From Arthrobacter sp. GMC3 (lineage in GTDB: Bacteria > Actinomycetota > Actinomycetes > Actinomycetales > Micrococcaceae), in NCBI RefSeq assembly GCF_002929305.1, contig NZ_PJIO01000006.1, positions 202,702-266,701 of the forward strand: 64,000 nt of DNA. Direction: 5' to 3'. The notes beneath the pieces were generated by a model. That model searched no databases. It had not been told where the DNA came from and saw only the letters and a list, made by a program, of their open reading frames with translations. Shown in pieces: positions 17,952 through 27,167 of the stretch. The translations under genes were made by a program, and so were the position numbers. Numbering within the stretch: the first letter of the stretch is position 1; each line of letters starts with the position of its first letter.

Positions 17952-19721
17952 CTATTTGGTCAGGTAGACGTTGGTCCAGTCGCCATTTTGGCTCTGCGCG
18001 TAGGTGGCGAAGCCTCCCACTCGCGAGGAATGGTAGTTCGTCTTCAGGCGGTAGGCGATGCTGACGATGGGCGAGTCAGCCATGACGGCCTGGTCCACCT
18101 GGTGCCAAAGCTTGCCTTGCTCATCAGCGTTCGGGGCGTTGAGAGCCTGCTTGGCAAGTTCGTTGGCCTTATCGCTGTTGTAGTCGACGTAGTTATACGT
18201 CTGCGGTGTCCCATTGAAGGTGAACTGCGGCTGGAACACGCTGCGCGCGGCACCGCCTTGCCAGTCAGGTGACCAGCCGACAAGGGCAATGTCCCACTTG
18301 CCGGTAGCGGCGTTGTCGCGGTTGGTCATGAAGTTCGCGTAGTAGTCCGTTGGCGGCACCGGGGTCATCTCAACAGTGATCCCGGCCTTCTGCAGGCTGG
18401 CCTGCACTGTCTGGGCGATGTTCGGCTGGGAACCGACGTTCCGGTAGGGCATCTTCAGCGTCAACCCGTTGGGGTAGCCGGCCTTTGCCAGCAGCGCTTT
18501 AGCCTTTTCGGGATCGCCCTTGGAGCCGTCAGTGGGGTACGGATCGTAGCTTTCGTACCCGAGGATGCCGGATCCGAAGATGCCGTTTGTGACGCCGGCA
18601 AGCTGAGTGCCGCCCATGCTTTGCACCACCGCAGCCTTGTCCACGGCATACTGGAGCGCTTGGCGCACTTCGAGTTTTTGCAGTGCCCCGCCGTTGTTGG
18701 ATGACTTGGTGTTCATCCACATGAATTGGTCGATGCCACCGTTCTCAATTGTCGAGAGGTTCTTGTCGTTCTGTGCCTTGAGCTGCTGAATGTTTGTGGA
18801 GCTCGGTGTGAGGTCGAAGAGCATGTCCGCAGAGCCTGCTTGCAGCTGCTGCATCGCGGCATCGCCATCGACGCCCATCGTCATCTCTATGCCGTCTACA
18901 TAGGCCTTGCGCAACGGATCGCTGTCTGCTTTCCAGGACGGGTTTCGCTCTAGGACCAATTTCGCATCGGGCGTGTAGTCCTTGACCTTGTAGGGGCCAG
19001 AGGAAACGAATGCCTTCCGGTATTCGGGTGAGTCCGGGATGTAGTCCAGGGCTTCAATCGGGGCTGGATCGGCGGCGTCCAGGGAGAGCATGGAGGGGAA
19101 GTCGCTGGCCGGGGAGGTCAGGGTGAACACCACGGTCTTGCTGTCGGGAGTCGCGATCCCCGGGATTGGGGTGCTCTCGAGGTAGCTTTTCATGGGTGCC
19201 GCCTCGGGTGCGACCTTGGCGAAGCCGTCGCAGAACTCGCCCATACCTTGGATGAGGTCAGTGAAGTAGCCCGCCAGCGCACCGGATATCTTCGGGTTGC
19301 AAAGCCTCTTGATGCCGCGAGCAACGTCGCTTGAAACGATCGGCCGCGCACCACCGGGGGCATCCCAGGTGATGCCGTCACGGAGCGTGATGGTGTAGGT
19401 CAATCCGTTGTTGGTAGGGGTCGGTACCTCGGTTGCGAGGTCAGGCTGTAGCTTGATGCGTTCGCCGGCATCGTTGCTGGCGGCGTAGCTGGCGGCGTAG
19501 CTAAGGAGCGACCTCGACAGTGAGCGCATCACGCCATACGTCGGGACATATGCCACTAGCTGCGGGTCGAGATGGTCGACGTCGCCTTTCGCCAGTACCT
19601 TGAGCACGCCGCCGGTCTTCGGCCCACCGCTGGATGCTGACGGTGTTGCTGTGCATCCACTCGTGGCCAGGACCGTCACGGCACCGAGGACCGCGGCTGT
19701 TTTAAAGAGGGAGCGATTCAT
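17952..19721 (-). CDS. peptide ABC transporter substrate-binding lipoprotein (family 5)
   Basis: A 589-residue SBP_bac_5 protein. The signal peptide ends in a lipobox ATSGC (Cys23), so it is a membrane-anchored receptor outside the cell. Family features include YTITLRDGITWDAPGG, a KVKDYTPDAKLVLERNPSW segment and the closing VALVGWSPDWQ-like region. It is the first gene of the operon, 70 bases before the ATPase gene. The likely ligand is proline-rich or hydroxyproline peptide, inferred from the peptidase and the racemase next to it. Confidence 0.9.
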   Translation of the reverse strand: MNRSLFKTAAVLGAVTVLATSGCTATPSASSGGPKTGGVLKVLAKGDVDHLDPQLVAYVPTYGVMRSLSRSLLSYAASYAASNDAGERIKLQPDLATEVPTPTNNGLTYTITLRDGITWDAPGGARPIVSSDVARGIKRLCNPKISGALAGYFTDLIQGMGEFCDGFAKVAPEAAPMKSYLESTPIPGIATPDSKTVVFTLTSPASDFPSMLSLDAADPAPIEALDYIPDSPEYRKAFVSSGPYKVKDYTPDAKLVLERNPSWKADSDPLRKAYVDGIEMTMGVDGDAAMQQLQAGSADMLFDLTPSSTNIQQLKAQNDKNLSTIENGGIDQFMWMNTKSSNNGGALQKLEVRQALQYAVDKAAVVQSMGGTQLAGVTNGIFGSGILGYESYDPYPTDGSKGDPEKAKALLAKAGYPNGLTLKMPYRNVGSQPNIAQTVQASLQKAGITVEMTPVPPTDYYANFMTNRDNAATGKWDIALVGWSPDWQGGAARSVFQPQFTFNGTPQTYNYVDYNSDKANELAKQALNAPNADEQGKLWHQVDQAVMADSPIVSIAYRLKTNYHSSRVGGFATYAQSQNGDWTNVYLTK

Positions 19722-19983
19722 GTGTCACCTCATCTGTAGTTTTCTATGCGTCATCGCGACGGCATGAGTGCAATGGTACACATCACATTGTAATATTGGT
19801 AACATTGCATTTGTGCTGAATTTTCACACCTGGGATCTCCGACGACGGAAGATCCCGGGGTGCTAGTCAGCGCCCATGGCGCGCGCCAAAAACCCCGTTT
19901 TGTAGAGAGCGATCTCGGATGAGGTTCTCGTGCTTGCCCCTCAACGAAGTGCTTTTGGACCCACGACAGTAAGGACGCTAGTC
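19722..19983. promoter_or_regulatory. divergent promoter region of peptide importer and racemase
   Basis: A 262-base gap between two divergent starts. Its AT-rich core (19771-19815) carries two ACATTG direct repeats 17 bases apart (19785 and 19802) and a CAATG...CATTG inverted repeat. The GntR/FCD regulator of this cluster is the obvious candidate to bind here, but no site can be assigned with confidence. Confidence 0.45.
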
Positions 19984-20967
19984 ATGCATTGGATAACTGA
20001 GGACTGGCATGTGGCAGGCGAACCTTTCCGCATCGTCGAGAATGTCGCCACCGAGGGCAGCACTGTCGGCGAGCGGCGCATGCACGCGATGACCGGCGCC
20101 CCTGACAATGTCCGGAGATTCCTAAGCCTGGAACCACGCGGCCACGACGACATGTACGGCGGGTTCATCACACCGCCCGACGACGATGGGGCCGACTTCG
20201 GGGTGCTGTTCTGGCACAAGGACGGGTTCTCTACCGCTTGCGGACACGGCACGATGGCCCTGGGTGCCTGGGCCGTGCACCGAGGCCTAGTAGCCGCACC
20301 CGACGACGGGGAAGTCACGGTCACTATCGACGTACCGAGCGGCCGGGTCCGGGCAACTGTCCAACGTAAGCACGGTCACACCACGAACGTTGTGTTCCAC
20401 AATGTTGAATCGCGTGTGTTGGCTACCGGTATTCCTGTCCACACGAGTCTCGGCGAAGTCCACGTTGACCTTGCCTTCGGTGGCGCGGTCTACGCAACCG
20501 TGGACGCTAGCGCACTCGGACTCGAGGTAACGCCAGAGTGCACGCCAGAGCTCATCCGGTTGGGCCGAGAGATTAAATGGGCGCTCAACGCGCATCCGGC
20601 GGCTCAGCTCGCGGACAACCGTCTCTCAGGCGTGTACGGCACGATCCTGCACGACGACCTCGGCCGAAATGATGCCGGGCCATGGCAACGCAATGTCACC
20701 GTCTTCGCCGACGGCCAAGTCGACCGCAGCCCGTGCGGGTCCGGAACGGCTGCGCGGATAGCTCAACTGGCCGCGAGCGGAGTGCTGCGAGAAGGGGATA
20801 CGCTAACGCATGACTCGATCATCGGAACCCGTTTCCTCGCTCGTGTGGCCGAGACCACTGAGATTGGCATCATTCCTGAAATCACAGGCCAGGCGTACCG
20901 GGTAGGGGCGTGCAACTTCGAACTTGACCCGCTCGATCCGCTGTCAGCAGGATTCAGCCTGCGATGA
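19984..20967 (+). CDS. proline racemase / hydroxyproline epimerase family enzyme
   Basis: A 327-residue enzyme with both catalytic cysteines of the proline racemase superfamily: Cys86 in STACGHGTMA and Cys251 in DRSPCGSGTAAR. Two cysteines indicate a racemase or 4-hydroxyproline 2-epimerase; the dehydratase branch has Thr in place of one. The frame opens at 19930, but ATG 19984 with TAAGGA upstream is the better start. It is divergent from the peptide importer, suggesting that imported peptides yield hydroxyproline or proline whose stereochemistry is inverted before oxidation. Exact substrate unknown. Confidence 0.87.
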   Translation: MHWITEDWHVAGEPFRIVENVATEGSTVGERRMHAMTGAPDNVRRFLSLEPRGHDDMYGGFITPPDDDGADFGVLFWHKDGFSTACGHGTMALGAWAVHRGLVAAPDDGEVTVTIDVPSGRVRATVQRKHGHTTNVVFHNVESRVLATGIPVHTSLGEVHVDLAFGGAVYATVDASALGLEVTPECTPELIRLGREIKWALNAHPAAQLADNRLSGVYGTILHDDLGRNDAGPWQRNVTVFADGQVDRSPCGSGTAARIAQLAASGVLREGDTLTHDSIIGTRFLARVAETTEIGIIPEITGQAYRVGACNFELDPLDPLSAGFSLR

Positions 20968-21300
20968 TTCACCTCATAGGATGACCGCCTGAAGCCCTGA
21001 CTCCCCCGCAGTAGGCACTGATCCGCCAAGTAGCCAAAGCGTAATTTCGCAGGGCACCAGGCGCATACGAGCCTGCCCAATGCGGGCCAAGCTACATGAG
21101 TTCAGGGCCAAGGCCGGTCGATCCAACCCACAGGGAATCCCATGGTGTTCCCCAGGCTCATTCCGTGCACAGGTTCAAATTGCTTGCCCAAGGTGAAAAT
21201 GCCCTGGGCAACTTCAGCCCCTGTCATTTTTCGTAGGCGACTTTACCCGGGGCACCATCACCGCGGTTGGCGTGGCCGCAACAACATCCGCCTCCGCGGT
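20968..21300. other. intergenic gap between convergent genes
   Basis: 333 bases between the racemase stop and the acyl-CoA synthetase stop. No gene or strong terminator hairpin was recognised. Confidence 0.5.
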
Positions 21301-22905
21301 CTAGCCAGCCCGCTCTGCCCGTAGTTCTCGTTTGAGCAGCTTGCCCGACTGGTTGCGGGGAAGTTCTGCGACGAAGTCAACGCGCTTGGGCGCCTTGTAG
21401 TCTGCGAGCCGGCTCTTGACGTGGGTCCGCACAGTCTCGGCGCTCAAGGACGCACCGTCCTTGAGGACAACAACGGCAGTGATGGCCTCGATCCAGCGAT
21501 CGTCGGCGATGCCAACCACGGCCACCTCCGCAACCTCGGGCAGTTCGTAAATGCAGTCCTCGATCTCCCGTGGCGCAACGTTCACTCCCCCGGTGTTGAT
21601 CACGTCTTTGATCCGGTCCACGACTTCGATGAAGCCCTCCGAGTCCTGGGTGACCTGATCGCCTGAGCGGAACCAGCCATCAATGAAGGCCTCGGCCGTT
21701 GCCTCAGGCTTGTTCCAGTACCCGGTAAGTAGCTGCGGAGAGCGGTACTGGATTTCCCCCGGCTCCCCGATTGCTGCGATCCTGCCGTCCGCGGTGACGA
21801 CGCGTGCTTCGACGAAGAAGACGGGACGGCCGCAAGAAGCCGGACGGGTTTCGTGTTCCTCGGGGCGAAGCACTGTGCACAGCGGGCCGAGCTCGGACTG
21901 GCCGAAGCAGTTGTAGAAGCCAATGTTGGGGTAGCGGGAGCGCAGGCGCGCCAGCACCGTGACGGGCATGATGGAGGCCCCGTACTGCGCCTTGGACAAG
22001 GAGGACAGGTCCCGTGTGGCCAGATCCGGATGATTGCTCAGCGGAACCCAGACCGTGGGTGCCAGGAAGAGTGAGCCGAGGTGTTCCTCTTCGACCAAGC
22101 CAAGGATCTTTCCGACGTCTGGGCGCGCGATCAACCGGATGGTGGCCCCGAGTGAAAGGTAGGGCAACATGAAGACATGCATGGCCGCCGAGTGGTACAG
22201 CGGCATGGCGATGAGCGGTCGGTCGTCGGCGGTGAAGTCCAGCGCGATGATGGAAGAGATGTACTCCGCGATCAATGCCGCGTGGGTCATCATCGCACCC
22301 TTAGGGGCCGAGGTTGTGCCAGAGGTATAGAGCAGCTGGAGGAGATCATGCTCCCCCACCGCAACTTCGGCCGTGCCTGTATCCAGGTCGTCACTCAGGG
22401 CGGTTTCCAAAAGTGATGCTTCGCTTGAGTCGTTTCCCGGATACATGGACCACACCTGTACGACGGCGGGTGCCCGGCCCGAAGAGCCCACCTCGCCAAC
22501 CAGCGGCAGCAGCTCGGGATCAGCCACCACCAGGCTCGCGCCCGAGTCGTTGAGCAGGTAGCTGAGCTCGTCTCCCTTCAGGGCGAAGTTCACGGGCACG
22601 TGGACCAATCCGGTCTTGGCACACGCAAGGAACAGCAGGAGATAGGCATCGGAGTTCGCGCCGTAGGCAGCGATTCTGGCACCCTTCGAAAGCCCAAGGC
22701 CCATGAGCCGGCGTGCGACCCGATCAACACCCATCTCTAGCTGGTCATAGGTCCATCGCCGGTCTTCGAACAGCACGGCGTCCGTTGAACCGTTACGTGA
22801 GACAGTACGGCGCAAGAGCGCTCCGACCGTGTCGGCGCGGCCCACATTGGTCGAACCATCGATTGAAGCTTCGGACTTCGAAGGTGTTGCGTTCATGGTG
22901 TTCAT
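21301..22905 (-). CDS. acyl-CoA synthetase (AMP-forming)
   Basis: A 534-residue ANL-superfamily ligase that activates a carboxylic acid to acyl-AMP and then acyl-CoA. The P-loop LLYTSGTTSAPKGAMMTH is near residue 175, the adenine-binding YNCFGQSELG near 325, the hinge GWFRSGDQVTQD near 410 and the catalytic lysine in ELPRNQSGKLLKREL near the end. ATG 22905 has AAAGGA upstream; an in-frame extension to 23001 lacks a ribosome binding site. It stands alone, so the substrate (medium or long-chain fatty acid, or aromatic acid) cannot be told. Confidence 0.88.
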   Translation of the reverse strand: MNTMNATPSKSEASIDGSTNVGRADTVGALLRRTVSRNGSTDAVLFEDRRWTYDQLEMGVDRVARRLMGLGLSKGARIAAYGANSDAYLLLFLACAKTGLVHVPVNFALKGDELSYLLNDSGASLVVADPELLPLVGEVGSSGRAPAVVQVWSMYPGNDSSEASLLETALSDDLDTGTAEVAVGEHDLLQLLYTSGTTSAPKGAMMTHAALIAEYISSIIALDFTADDRPLIAMPLYHSAAMHVFMLPYLSLGATIRLIARPDVGKILGLVEEEHLGSLFLAPTVWVPLSNHPDLATRDLSSLSKAQYGASIMPVTVLARLRSRYPNIGFYNCFGQSELGPLCTVLRPEEHETRPASCGRPVFFVEARVVTADGRIAAIGEPGEIQYRSPQLLTGYWNKPEATAEAFIDGWFRSGDQVTQDSEGFIEVVDRIKDVINTGGVNVAPREIEDCIYELPEVAEVAVVGIADDRWIEAITAVVVLKDGASLSAETVRTHVKSRLADYKAPKRVDFVAELPRNQSGKLLKRELRAERAG

Positions 22906-23047
22906 GTTCCTTTCGTCAATGCGATGGACCGCGGCATGGAATCTTCCGATCATGAGCCGCACAGTGTTCCTGAACAATCTGATACCTTCAACCTGCCACA
23001 AACAACAGCCAAATCAACGCAACACTTGCTACGAACTTAGATCCAGC

Positions 23048-23128
23048 GGCTTCATGCCCGGGGTTGGCGAGCACCTCGCGCGGGTTTCCAGATTCGAGAA
23101 TGCGGCCGTCGTCCATCAACACGAGCGA
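23048..23128 (-). pseudogene. C-terminal remnant of an amino-acid ABC transporter ATPase
   Basis: About 27 codons encode LVLMDDGRILESGNPREVLA and NPGH, the stretch found near the end of GlnQ/GltL-type ATPases. Nothing upstream resembles the Walker motifs, so only a short tail survives. Identification rests on this motif alone. Confidence 0.55.
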
Positions 23129-23428
23129 TGGGCTGAACTTCAGAAGTGACTGCCCGTTAGGGTTCCCCTTTGGAACATTACCGACGTGCACCTTCGACCC
23201 ACCAAATCATGAATAAGCGATCTCCAATCACACCTATTTGCTGACCATTCTCCTCTGTAATCTCTTCAGAAGTAGCGTGAGCAAAGTCAGGGTGACAGGC
23301 AGGCTCACGGGCGAAAAGGTGCTGAATCTGTCAAGCAAGGTCCCCAAGGGGAACGCGTCGTAAGGTAACGCACCCGCCTGATAGTTCCGGGTCACCCGCC
23401 ACTAGGTCGTAGGGCCGGTGTGGGGGCA

Positions 23429-24124
23429 TCACCAGGTGAGGTCGTCATCGCCTAGTGAACAGAATCGCGGCGAGGTCGAATCGCCCGAGTCGACCAGCTC
23501 CCGTAGCTGCCGAGCTGCAAGCCTAGGATCCTTGGATGCATCCGGCTGGCCCATGCCTGTGGCCAGCTTCCCAGGGTGGACGGCCCACGCCCTGACCTGC
23601 CCCTGCAGGTCCTGAGCGAGAGAGACCGTCAGCATGTTCTGCGCCGCCTTGGAGATCTTGTAGGCGTAACTGGTTGAAAGATCAGAAAAATCTCCCCTTG
23701 CTTGGGCCGAAACGGAGCCAAGCCGCGAGGTCACGTTGATGATGAGCGGGTCCGGGGCTGCCAATAGGTTCGCCAGGAGCGCCTGCACCAGGCGCAGCGG
23801 CCCTCCTACATTGACTTCGACGGCGTCTGTCACGCTCTCCGGGGAAATGGAGCCTAGCCGTTGATGGTTTGCACCTTGGGCGGCATTATTGATCAGCAGG
23901 TCAACCGGACGCTCGCCAATGACGGCAAAGAGCTCGTTGAAGTCGTTGCCCCGGACGTCGTGCTCCACGGCCTCAACAACGCCAGACCCGCTCCAAACCT
24001 GAAGTCCGACTTGCGCCCGACTGACCGCAATGACGTTCCAGCCAGAGGCTGAGAACTCATCAACAAGAGCCTTCCCCCAGCCTCGACTCGCACCCGTGAC
24101 CACAGCCAGTCTCTTCATACTCAT
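23429..24124 (-). CDS. short-chain dehydrogenase/reductase
   Basis: A 231-residue Rossmann-fold SDR: the nucleotide-binding GASRGWG is at residues 11-17, NNAA near 80, a catalytic Ser in NVTSRLGSVS and YAYKISK as the YxxxK catalytic pair. The glycine motif has Trp in place of the usual Ile/Leu. Substrate unknown. No clear ribosome binding site for either ATG (24124 or 24118). Monocistronic by context. Confidence 0.82.
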   Translation of the reverse strand: MSMKRLAVVTGASRGWGKALVDEFSASGWNVIAVSRAQVGLQVWSGSGVVEAVEHDVRGNDFNELFAVIGERPVDLLINNAAQGANHQRLGSISPESVTDAVEVNVGGPLRLVQALLANLLAAPDPLIINVTSRLGSVSAQARGDFSDLSTSYAYKISKAAQNMLTVSLAQDLQGQVRAWAVHPGKLATGMGQPDASKDPRLAARQLRELVDSGDSTSPRFCSLGDDDLTW

Positions 24125-24255
24125 GAGGCTAATCGTCCACGTTGAATTTAGACGAATCGCCTCCCGCAGAGCGTTCCCCTGCGAACTCTGATTCGTGGCG
24201 CCGGCCCCTCTGCCAAGCTCGGGTTAACACATCCACGGAAGTGCAAGTGAACTGA

Positions 24256-24495
24256 CTAGTCTCGATTCTTCTTTTTCGCGAAGAAGCCCGCGCCAATCAA
24301 TCCGATTGTCACGATGACGCCGATCATGATGAAAGTGGAACTTTCTATTTCGTCACCCCATGGTCCTCGGTCTAGTTGAACTACAGCCTTTCGTAGGGTG
24401 CCCGACCCAAAGTGAAGCCCCACTGTCCAGCAGGAGCTTCCGCTGCGGGATGGGGAGGGCGGTGCTGCCGGGTTCTGAAATTCCGAGCAGAGCAC
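24256..24495 (-). CDS. possible small single-pass membrane protein
   Basis: Up to 79 residues. The last 30 form one hydrophobic segment (FIMIGVIVTIGLIGAGFF) followed by a basic tail KKKNRD, a credible tail-anchored or type I topology. The N-terminal part is low-complexity and the true start is unclear; a shorter product is possible. Function unknown. Confidence 0.35.
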   Translation of the reverse strand: MLCSEFQNPAAPPSPSRSGSSCWTVGLHFGSGTLRKAVVQLDRGPWGDEIESSTFIMIGVIVTIGLIGAGFFAKKKNRD

Positions 24496-24565
24496 ACGTG
24501 AAGATTCAGACGGGTGAAGACGACGTCTAACATTTGTGGACTTAGCTTCGGGAAATGACAGGCGC

Positions 24566-25210
24566 TCATTGGCGCGGTTTGACGCGTTTGTGGTCAGGAA
24601 AGAACCCGTGCGCTAGGCCCCAGAGGATGGCGTTGGAGCGATCAGTTACCCCGATGCGGCGATAGCAGCTCCGGATGAATGTTTTGACGGTGTTGATGGA
24701 TAACCGGGCCCTGTCGGCGATCTCGGCATTAGTTAAACCTTGAGTAATCAATGCGAGGATCTCTGCCTCCCGCTGAGTGAGGCCTTCTTCACGGCCGGGC
24801 CAATCGCCGAGGCTGGATTGCGCTTGGCTGCTGGATCCTTGGAAGACCTCTCCTTCTCCCCGGTGGATTTCGTGGAGCGCAGCGACCAGTCGGGCTGCGG
24901 GCAACCCTTTTGAAAGATATCCGCTGGCCCCGTTGGCCAGTGCCGCCTTGACCCGCATTTCATCGAGGTCCCAGGAATAGACAACTACCTTGCCGGCCAG
25001 TGGATTGTTTGCCAGTTCGTGTACATCTGTGCCGTCTCCTGGGGTCGCGGCAAAAGTATCGTAGAGCGTGATATGGACTGGTGTATCCACATCACGATTG
25101 AGGTCGATTTCGACAACTTCCAGAGTGTCCCCGTAGGACCGAAGCATCATCTCTAGCCCTCGAAGCACGATTTCATAGTCATCCACCAAGGCGATGCGAA
25201 GGCTTTCCAT
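24566..25210 (-). CDS. LuxR/NarL-type response regulator
   Basis: A 214-residue regulator: an N-terminal receiver (IALVDDYEIVLRG; candidate phospho-acceptor Asp51 in TLYDTF; conserved Lys in YLSKG) and a C-terminal LuxR helix-turn-helix (LTQREAEILALITQGLTNAE, then SINTVKTFIRSCYRRIGV). The frame extends to 25588 but ATG 25210 has GGGGGA upstream and starts exactly at the receiver. No sensor kinase gene is adjacent. It is divergent from a sigma-factor operon, so it may control the same stress response; this is inferred. Confidence 0.87.
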   Translation of the reverse strand: MESLRIALVDDYEIVLRGLEMMLRSYGDTLEVVEIDLNRDVDTPVHITLYDTFAATPGDGTDVHELANNPLAGKVVVYSWDLDEMRVKAALANGASGYLSKGLPAARLVAALHEIHRGEGEVFQGSSSQAQSSLGDWPGREEGLTQREAEILALITQGLTNAEIADRARLSINTVKTFIRSCYRRIGVTDRSNAILWGLAHGFFPDHKRVKPRQ

Positions 25211-25295
25211 TCCCCCACTGTAAGGCACTTCTGGGTAGACAAGTCCACCCCTAGGGGTGAAGAAGTTAACCCCTTTCGAGAAATAGGCTTCGGGA

Positions 25296-25568
25296 ATGGA
25301 ACCAACCCAACCCATCAACAGACCCACGCCTGAGGACGACGATCTCGGCCAGGCGACTGTTCGAGAACTTATTGTGAAACTGGCCATGGCCGAGGACGCA
25401 CTTAGAAGTACCTCCAACCCCAGACGGATCGCAGTCCTTGTTCGGCGCGAGCAGGCCATTGTGACGGCGTTGCACCGGAATGGACTTGCACTCATCGGCC
25501 CGGGCAATTCACAATCATCTGGGCCGTCGATAGCCAGGAACTCCATTGAAGACATGGTGGCCAAATAG
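25296..25568 (+). CDS. hypothetical protein in sigma-factor operon
   Basis: A 90-residue soluble protein with an acidic, proline-rich N-terminus and a helical middle (ATVRELIVKLAMAEDALRST, then RRIAVLVRREQAIVTALHR). It is the first gene after the divergent response regulator. Its stop and the next start share bases (TAGTG), so it is coupled to the downstream gene. Not recognised; it could be a regulator of the sigma factor, but nothing in the sequence proves that. Confidence 0.6.
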   Translation: MEPTQPINRPTPEDDDLGQATVRELIVKLAMAEDALRSTSNPRRIAVLVRREQAIVTALHRNGLALIGPGNSQSSGPSIARNSIEDMVAK

Positions 25569-25873
25569 TGTCGACGACGACCACACAACCGGCCACTCCG
25601 TTTCAGGCCCAGGCCACTCTTGCCCGATCATTGACTGTTTTGCAGGCGGCGGCCGCGAAGGTGGTGGTCAGCGATGCCGGCGTCGAGATCCACGGATACG
25701 TGATTACCCGCAGGGGGAACCACTTCCGCGTCGTGTGGGCTGTAGCGTCCGGTCGTCACCGTCAGCGCACGTTCACTGCCGAGACGGTTTTCCAGCCAGG
25801 CAACGACCGCCGCTGGAGCGGGTACCCCATCCCTGATGAGCATCTCGCCGCACTTTGTCGGGCAACCCGCTGA
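25568..25873 (+). CDS. hypothetical protein in sigma-factor operon
   Basis: A 101-residue soluble protein starting at a GTG that overlaps the preceding stop. The centre alternates basic and hydrophobic residues (GVEIHGYVITRRGNHFRVVW), suggesting a small beta-rich domain. The stop lies 23 bases before the chosen sigma-factor ATG. Not recognised. Confidence 0.6.
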   Translation: MSTTTTQPATPFQAQATLARSLTVLQAAAAKVVVSDAGVEIHGYVITRRGNHFRVVWAVASGRHRQRTFTAETVFQPGNDRRWSGYPIPDEHLAALCRATR

Positions 25874-25896
25874 CCGCGGCGGAAGGGCACGACCAC

Positions 25897-26730
25897 ATGT
25901 ACACCAGAACTTCTCCACTGTTCCATGACTCGGCAACCGGCAATGCGTTGCAGGAGACAAACTCCCGAGCAGTCGCACCTGGGACTTCTTCCACTGGCAT
26001 TCCGCTCCCACCAGGACCAGCAGGACTAGGTGCCGAGTTGAGCGCTGACCAGTTGGTGCTTGAGTTCATGGGGCTTGCCGATGCTCTCTCGCGCCGGTAT
26101 CGTGCCCCGGCGTGTGAGGCCGAAGATCTCCAACAGGTTGCCAGGCTCGGACTCGTGAAGGCTGCCAGAAGGTACCGCGAGGCAGGGAATCATGGGTTCA
26201 TTGCCTTTGCAGTGCCGACTATCACCGGGGAACTTAAACGACATCTTAGGGATCATTGCTGGGTGGTACGGCCACCGAGGCCCGTCCAGGAGGCCAGACT
26301 CAGGATCAGGCATGTACGACCCGAGCTGACACAGTGCCTAGGGCGTGACCCCTCAACAGCCGAGTTGAGCTCAGCCTCCGGCATATCAGTGATGGATACG
26401 ACACTTGCCTTGCTTGCAGAGATGTCCATGGTCACCCAGCAGATTCAGCAAAATGACACGGAAGCGAGCTACGAAGGCCGGGGGCTCGACGTCATTCTGG
26501 CGGTGGACGATCCCGGTTTTGAACGAATTAACCAAGAGCTAACCGTGGAAGCAGTGCTGTGGGACGCGAGCGTAGAAGACAAGCGGCTGCTTCATCTGCG
26601 CTTTGTCCTTGAGCTGTCACAGGGGCAGATCGCCCAAGAATTCGGCGTTAGCCAGATGCAGATTTCCCGTCAGCTCAAGCAGTTACTCGACCGTCTCGGG
26701 CGCCGCCTGACCGAACCCGCGAAACAGTAG
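25897..26730 (+). CDS. RNA polymerase sigma factor, SigB/SigF/SigG family
   Basis: A 277-residue alternative sigma factor. Region 2 (LSRRYRAPACEAEDLQQVAR) opens the core-binding part, region 3 follows, and region 4 has the -35-binding helix-turn-helix (SQGQIAQEFGVSQMQISRQL). Such factors direct general stress or stationary-phase responses. A TTG at 25855 is an alternative start, but ATG 25897 after GGAAGGG is more likely. It is last in a three-gene operon divergent from a response regulator; no recognisable anti-sigma factor lies beside it. A strong terminator follows. Confidence 0.87.
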   Translation: MYTRTSPLFHDSATGNALQETNSRAVAPGTSSTGIPLPPGPAGLGAELSADQLVLEFMGLADALSRRYRAPACEAEDLQQVARLGLVKAARRYREAGNHGFIAFAVPTITGELKRHLRDHCWVVRPPRPVQEARLRIRHVRPELTQCLGRDPSTAELSSASGISVMDTTLALLAEMSMVTQQIQQNDTEASYEGRGLDVILAVDDPGFERINQELTVEAVLWDASVEDKRLLHLRFVLELSQGQIAQEFGVSQMQISRQLKQLLDRLGRRLTEPAKQ

Positions 26731-26757
26731 CCCACAGAGCCGGATACAACATGAAAC

Positions 26758-26799
26758 GAGTCCGTCTCGCGTCCTCGGCAGGGGACGCGAGACGGACTC
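26758..26799. terminator. hairpin terminator after the sigma-factor operon
   Basis: A perfect 17-bp stem (GAGTCCGTCTCGCGTCC and its complement) with an 8-base loop starts 28 bases after the sigma-factor stop. No long T run follows, but the stem is very stable. Confidence 0.8.
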
Positions 26800-26906
26800 T
26801 CACCCACAGTCCGAATAGTAAGAGGCCCGGACGAAAATTCAAGGCGCGATGGCCCCTCACCATGTCTTCGGGCCGGATGAACGGGACCGGGGTCCTTAGG
26901 CCATTT

Positions 26907-27167
26907 TTAGGCGCGGCGGCGCACAGCAGCACCATAAGCGCCCAAGACGATGAGTGAACCCACGATGGCGACTAGCCACGTTTGCAGGCTCCAGAAGTTC
27001 TCAAGCCCAACGCCGAAGATCGCCCCACCGATCCATCCGCCAAGCAAGGCACCCACGACTCCCAAGAGCATGGTGATAAGGATGCCGCCTCGTTGACGTC
27101 CTGGCAGGATCGCTTTCGCGATCGCACCAACAATGAGTCCCAATATCAGGAACGCAATAAAACTCAT
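26907..27167 (-). CDS. GlsB/YeaQ/YmgE-family stress response membrane protein
   Basis: An 86-residue protein with three hydrophobic segments and the family's glycine-rich pattern (MSFIAFLILGLIVGAIAKAI, GGILITMLLGVVGALLGGWI). Members are small inner-membrane proteins raised under general stress; molecular role unknown. It lies beside a CsbD protein and downstream of a stress sigma factor, which fits. Confidence 0.85.
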   Translation of the reverse strand: MSFIAFLILGLIVGAIAKAILPGRQRGGILITMLLGVVGALLGGWIGGAIFGVGLENFWSLQTWLVAIVGSLIVLGAYGAAVRRRA

